Shown here: positions 55,601 to 56,927 of the stretch, piece by piece | Layout: the number at the start of each line of letters is the position of its first letter | Position numbering within the stretch: position 1 is the first letter of the stretch | DNA from: Myxacorys chilensis ATA2-1-KO14 | GTDB lineage: Bacteria > Cyanobacteriota > Cyanobacteriia > Leptolyngbyales > Leptolyngbyaceae | Reading direction: 5' to 3' | DNA: 56,927 nucleotides | NCBI GenBank assembly: GCA_019359275.1 | Contig: JAHHHP010000033.1 | Location: forward strand, 1-56,927 | Notes under the pieces: model-generated | Database searches by the model: none | What the model was told of the DNA's origin: nothing | Seen by the model: only the letters and a program-made list of their open reading frames with translations | Made by a program: the position numbers and the translations under genes

Positions 55601-55660
55601 CAAAGAGGCTGAACTCTCATAGATTTTACTGGTAATGGCGACTCCGGCTAGAGCAATCAT
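49628..55660 (-). CDS. Ser/Thr kinase-AAA-GAF-PAS-PAS histidine kinase hybrid (kinase 2)
   Basis: About 2010 aa from the ATG at 55660 (GGGAG upstream). Domains in order: Hanks-type kinase (VIHKDINPGNIVLN with the HxD catalytic Asp; IIDFGIAT for DFG; LAYLSPEQTGR) about 1-270; AAA/NACHT-like ATPase with Walker A SGSAGIGKSALV and Walker B LVVFLDDLQW; a long TPR-like helical region; GAF (about 1400-1560); two PAS domains; HisKA_3 with AREIHDTLAQ and HATPase (IGQEALTNAIKHAN, DDGQGF, GLLGMAERAERISA). Such multi-domain kinases are typical of filamentous cyanobacteria. Two repeat-like inserts interrupt it (near 54600-54700 and 53630-53675). Partner regulator 2 follows. No membrane helix is seen. Confidence 0.92.
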   Translation of the reverse strand: MIALAGVAITSKIYESSASLVYRGVRVQDSQAIVIKLLKQDYPSLQEITRYKQEYQITCSLNLEGVIKAYSQQEYQRTLVILLEDFGGESLECWMRQRPEIFCPMPISAFLPLAIDVTKILGRIHTANVIHKDINPGNIVLNPGTGVIKIIDFGIATQFNRTNPMFKSPHVLEGTLAYLSPEQTGRMNRSVDYRTDFYSLGVTFYELLTGQLPFPTTDVLELVHCHLAKSPIPPYKLNAKIPKSVSDIILKLMAKNAEDRYQSTWGIKADLEDCVDKLETSGQINPFQLGLQDASDQFQIPQKLYGREEEIAALLAAFERVAGREDAEIGRRGDGENDNTPASPFACASAFSEMMLVSGSAGIGKSALVKELYKPITAKRGYFISGKFDQFQRNIPYSAIADALRKLVQQLLSEPDEQLQQWRSKLLSALGSNGQLIIDVIPEVELIVGKQPPVPQVGATEAQNRFNRAFQQFVRVFCSKEHPLVVFLDDLQWIDSATLKLIELIMLDEQTQSLFLIGAYRDNEVNPTHPLVSLLEKLRQQRALFQEINLSPLTLEPLSQLIAETLHHNAAIVRPLAKLVLHKTEGNPFFVGEFLRMLHSENWLTFTAEQQSWQWNMAQIEAQAITDNVVELLLSKLKKLPEVTQQLLQLAACIGAEFDLETLATSAERNSEGTVCEKSPKTVFQDLLQAVQGGFIQPLSELDEDLLVQEYKFLHDRVQQAAYALISEDQKQVTHYSIGQLLLSKLSEVEQSEMLFDIVNHINFGQSLLTQKDEKEKIARLNLAAAQKAISSTAYEAAIRYLETGIGLLEAEAWISQYDLMFNLYRTLCAAQLSNASYEQLNATTKVALEHIFSAVDRVDIRVFQITQYTLQGECEEAVQTGLIGLHELGIEIQGKNLTELVREEFAAVAKSLENRSISSLLTLPTVSDPVIQAMIRLLIAVDIPTYITANIELYCFVSLRVVRLSIEHGNIAESIKAYANYGLLLGLMEGQYQRGYEFADLAVQLSYKLNSKSQQCKAEMLFGGFIQVWSKPIAGAATVNYKGFLASMESGNVQFAAYNLVGNIFNRLFQGENLTTVAEDNEKYQLVAEQIQDELAKVALAGAKFFIAKLALGQAAQEYDQLLRGTEKIVHQGETSQIRFSICLYYILRMHLACLTADFEQGCHYFIEAGKILNSIVGFTTYSSYFYYGSLILLNLYSGLSPAEQSNALEQIRSHQERLKAWSNSCPENFLHKFHLVEAEKARVLGQFFEAENLYEQAIQGTKDNKYLQEEALAYELAAKHYLARGREKFAQTYMKEAHYCYERWGAMAKVKDLEIRYSQLFPQTSNVSTPVRTAIGTISSTSHTALDLATVMKAAQAISSEIELERLLSSLMQILIENAGAQTGCLLLENLGEWKIEVACELNETAKVYAAQVLRSTPIANRLPESIIQYVVRTHESVILNDATCEGNFINEPYIQHNQTRSLLCLPLLNQSKLVGVLYLENQLATGVFTPERAQVLNLLSAQAAIAIENAKLYSKLRDGESQINQFLEAVQVGIGVLDATGRPYYVNQRGIQLLGKGVDPTATPDHLAEVYQVYLAGTDQTCSPEEMPIVRALRGERTRTDVLEIHRGETIIPIEAWGTPVFDEHGNVAYAIVAFQDITERRRAETLLTEYNHTLELQVAERTAALQQSEAELRGVFDELRLREQELRLIANALPVLISYVDANRCFQFINRTYEVWFNRSRDQILGNPVRQLLGEAVYQRVEPYINQVFAGQTVPLEAEIPLPDDQRCISATFIADFDDNAQVRGFYSLMTDISDRKRAEEASILEERNHMAREIHDTLAQAFTGIVIHARSAANKVIADPEKAQTLLTQILDVARSGLAEARRSVEALHRPYLLESSNLQDALSRLAAQLDPSIAAQIVYKVMGTPYPLSSDLENNLFRIGQEALTNAIKHANAHEIRIELIYELTQCSLRIRDDGQGFEVENQAMRNGFGLLGMAERAERISAELKIQSDLGQGTEITVSINRG
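50265..50595. repeat. PAS-block duplicate shared with kinase 1 (copy B)
   Basis: See the partner at 45940-46270. Identity is high enough, while flanks diverge, to suggest recent gene conversion or duplication of this PAS block. Confidence 0.8.
53638..53675. repeat. Dispersed palindromic repeat, copy inside kinase 2
   Basis: CGGTTCCTTCGGAGTTGCGC is identical to 12705-12724. It inserts residues around ATSAERNSEGTV between FDLETL and CEKSPKT of the kinase without breaking the frame. Confidence 0.65.
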
Positions 55661-55952
55661 GTAACTCGCTCCCGATTTTAGGACATGAGCCATAGCGCTA
55701 ATTGTAACGATCGTCAAACCGCCGAACAATTAAGACAATCCAGAGAATGAATCGTTGCATCAATTGCGGTGAGCAAACCCCTCTCAAAAGGATAGTCCTA
55801 AACAAGTAAGGATAGAATGATCGGTGAGGTTAAGGGTTGTCTCGCAGTCATGCTCTCCTGACGGTTGTGTCGCAAAGACTTTAAAGCGACAAACGAACTG
55901 GTCTCGTTCGTATTGCTTTAAGTACTCACTCCAAAGAGTTCATTGATAAATC
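55661..55952. promoter_or_regulatory. Divergent intergenic region with long imperfect palindrome
   Basis: This 292-bp stretch separates kinase 2 (minus) from the plus-strand gene. The hairpin at 55878-55923 has the arms ACTTTAAAGC.../...GCTTTAAGT with an inner ACGAAC/GTTCGT pair. It might be a shared operator. No gene supported. Confidence 0.45.
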
Positions 55953-56345
55953 TTGCTCCAGATACAAAAATGGTGGTCAGAACTCTGCAACGCCCAAGGC
56001 AAAAAAGACTACGACTGGTCACACCTCGCCGCCCGCTACTTCCGCGATCGCGTCGATGCCAAATGCCAGACCGATCCTTCTCTTGCCGTTGCCCACGGTG
56101 TTTTCTGGAAATACCATCCCACCAAAGCCTACGAATGGGAACTTCGCCTTCAAGACGAAATTGCTCCCGACCTCACGATCGACGAACTTGATTCCGACCT
56201 CGATCGACAAACTTTCGAGCAAGACAAACCCGAACTCGTTAAGCAGCTAAAAGACAAAGAAGAAAAACGACGAGAGCGAAAACGCAAAAAAGACGACGAT
56301 GAACCCTTACCCTTATTCAAGGAATCCGACGACAATGAAGACTAG
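55953..56345 (+). CDS. Hypothetical charged protein
   Basis: 130 aa if started at the TTG at 55953; in-frame TGA and TAA lie just upstream, so either TTG is used or the true start was lost. N-terminal half is globular (KWWSELCNAQGKKDYDWSHLAARYFRDRVDA, VFWKYHPTKAYEWELRLQDEIAPDLT). The C-terminal third is very charged (a run of EEKRRERKRKKDDDE type). I do not recognise a named family. Plus strand, unlike nearly all neighbours, and followed 20 bp later by the toxin-antitoxin pair. Confidence 0.6.
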   Translation: MLQIQKWWSELCNAQGKKDYDWSHLAARYFRDRVDAKCQTDPSLAVAHGVFWKYHPTKAYEWELRLQDEIAPDLTIDELDSDLDRQTFEQDKPELVKQLKDKEEKRRERKRKKDDDEPLPLFKESDDNED

Positions 56346-56365
56346 CCCCCCCCAAAGGAGCCATC

Positions 56366-56593
56366 ATGCTAAACGGAATTAGACAAACCGTAACCGTTCA
56401 ACCGGGCGGACTGATCGAACTGCGATCTCCAGAACTCCCCCCTGGTGAAACGGTCGAAGTCATTGTTCTTTTGGAAGCCAAACCTGCTCATCAAAAATTA
56501 GGCGACTTCATCGGAGCCGCTCAGGGAAACTTTCCAACCCCTGAAGCTGTAGATCAATTCGTCCGGCAGGAACGAGACGCATGGGAATCTTAA
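56366..56593 (+). CDS. Antitoxin of a PIN-type toxin-antitoxin pair
   Basis: 75 aa: GIRQTVTVQPGGLIELRSPELPPGETVEVIVLLE resembles an AbrB-like or beta-strand N-terminal half; the acidic C-terminus (PEAVDQFVRQERDAWES) should bind the toxin. Similar small antitoxins precede PIN toxins in cyanobacteria. Its stop codon overlaps the toxin start by 13 bp, the usual arrangement for these pairs. A ribosome site AAGGAG is present. Confidence 0.75.
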   Translation: MLNGIRQTVTVQPGGLIELRSPELPPGETVEVIVLLEAKPAHQKLGDFIGAAQGNFPTPEAVDQFVRQERDAWES

Positions 56594-56790
56594 ATGCCAT
56601 TCAAGGCAATCAAGTGTATCTCGATACCAACATTTGGATTTATGCACTCGAAGCATTTCCAGCTTACGTTCAAGAACCAACTACCCTCTTTCAAGCAATC
56701 GATCAGGGTAATTTACTGGCTGTCACCAGCGAACTCTCACTGGCAGAAATCTTAGTAAAGCCGATTCAAAACCAAAACGCATCTCAGTAA
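56581..56790 (+). pseudogene. PIN-domain (VapC-type) toxin, truncated by an insertion
   Basis: Only 69 residues remain of about 140. It begins normally: VYLDTNIWIYALEAFP holds the first catalytic Asp of the PIN ribonuclease, and SELSLAEILVKPIQNQNA is the second acidic motif region. After this the frame ends in a foreign SQ-stop at about 56775-56790 and the C-terminal half with the remaining acidic residues is missing. A transposase gene begins 55 bp further on, so the insertion of an IS5-type element explains the truncation. The toxin should be inactive. Confidence 0.82.
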
Positions 56791-56927
56791 AACCTCTATA
56801 GAACCCATTTGGGATCTTTTTGAGAAGGGCTAAAATCAAAAATAAATGCCGTACTCCAGTAGCGTAACTGATGAAGAGTGGGAAATTATTGAACCCCTTT
56901 TCCCCAAAAAGAAGCAAACTCGTATGC
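56776..56927 (+). mobile_element. Left end of an IS5-type insertion sequence (runs off the window)
   Basis: The transposase N-terminus (ATG 56846) follows a 70-bp non-coding leader that begins where the PIN frame breaks. The terminal inverted repeat cannot be verified without the other end. Confidence 0.7.
56846..56927 (+). CDS. IS5 family transposase, N-terminal fragment at window edge
   Basis: The ATG at 56846 opens a frame reading PYSSSVTDEEWEIIEPLFP, then KKKQTRM, the standard N-terminus of cyanobacterial IS5-group transposases (family consensus SS..TDEEW.IIEPLLP.KK). The rest, including the DDE residues, lies beyond the window. Leader AAATAA just before the ATG gives no ribosome site. 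It has inserted into the PIN toxin gene. Confidence 0.78.
   Translation, partial: MPYSSSVTDEEWEIIEPLFPKKKQTRM

Noticed and set aside
1..56927. GCGATCGC/HIP1 palindromes as local operators
   Set aside because: They occur throughout genes and gaps and are a general feature of cyanobacterial genomes.
1..56927. tRNA, rRNA or known riboswitch
   Set aside because: I saw no cloverleaf ends, rRNA-like sequence or recognised riboswitch core, although a covariance search was not possible here.

Overview
The window looks like part of a filamentous cyanobacterial genome, probably Leptolyngbya-like, though the genus is a guess. The evidence is the high density of GCGATCGC/HIP1 sites, paired two-partner-secretion (haemagglutinin-type) exoproteins, a fused transaldolase/phosphoglucose isomerase, a CuA-less alternative terminal oxidase, DUF2808 and DUF2949 proteins, and very large Ser/Thr kinase-AAA-GAF-PAS-histidine kinase hybrids. 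Nearly every gene from 125 to 55660 lies on the minus strand. Exceptions are short plus-strand genes near 32.8-33.4 kb and the right end.

Layout by coordinate (transcription mostly runs right to left). 0.1-7.1 kb: two paralogous secreted exoproteins, a MarC protein and a receiver-less LuxR regulator. 7.5-21.2 kb: a carbon block in the order tal-pgi, gnd, two SDRs (one with an internal deletion), a HAD phosphatase, class I aldolase, pgl, a relic of rpe, an aquaporin, an SDR, a GH63-type glucosidase, DUF1003 and a small ORF. It reads as an oxidative pentose phosphate/glycogen-glucose use module. 21.4-29.7 kb: two secreted proteins, then a respiratory operon (ctaB, type II NADH dehydrogenase, HdeD-like, two DUF2231 proteins, oxidase subunits II, I, III). 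Subunit II lacks the CuA cysteines, so this is probably a quinol oxidase (ARTO). 30.1-36.5 kb: stress genes, several of them broken: a frameshifted stress protein, TauE/SafE plus DUF1634, an HTH regulator, DUF302, and an RclA-like flavoprotein with a deletion. 36.7-43.8 kb: hydrolases, a flavin monooxygenase-like protein, MOSC, SDR, cupin and Dps-like genes. 43.9-55.7 kb: two tandem modules, each made of sensor kinase, NarL-type response regulator and DsbA-like thioredoxin. Right end: a small acidic/basic protein and a toxin-antitoxin pair whose PIN toxin is cut by an IS5-type element running off the window.

Main discovery. Five intergenic regions carry the same ~130-bp promoter/operator element. 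Its core is CAACTC-N7-ACGACA-N17-TATATT, with an A-rich patch, a G(A/T)TGGA box and a distal palindrome built on AACTTnAGTT. In four copies the spacing of the core boxes is identical to the base. The fifth is degenerate. They lie upstream of the LuxR gene, tauE-DUF1634, the HTH regulator and both dsbA-like genes. Two of the copies sit immediately after the two response-regulator genes. I infer a redox/sulfur stress regulon with an embedded cascade: kinase 2, regulator 2, box, DsbA2, kinase 1, regulator 1, box, DsbA1 and a downstream detoxification operon.

The region also shows many signs of decay: the rpe relic, a zinc-ribbon relic, a DUF1634 tail relic, an SDR deletion sitting on a palindrome, an RclA-like deletion, a frameshift, a MITE-like element and in-frame repeat insertions in coding genes.
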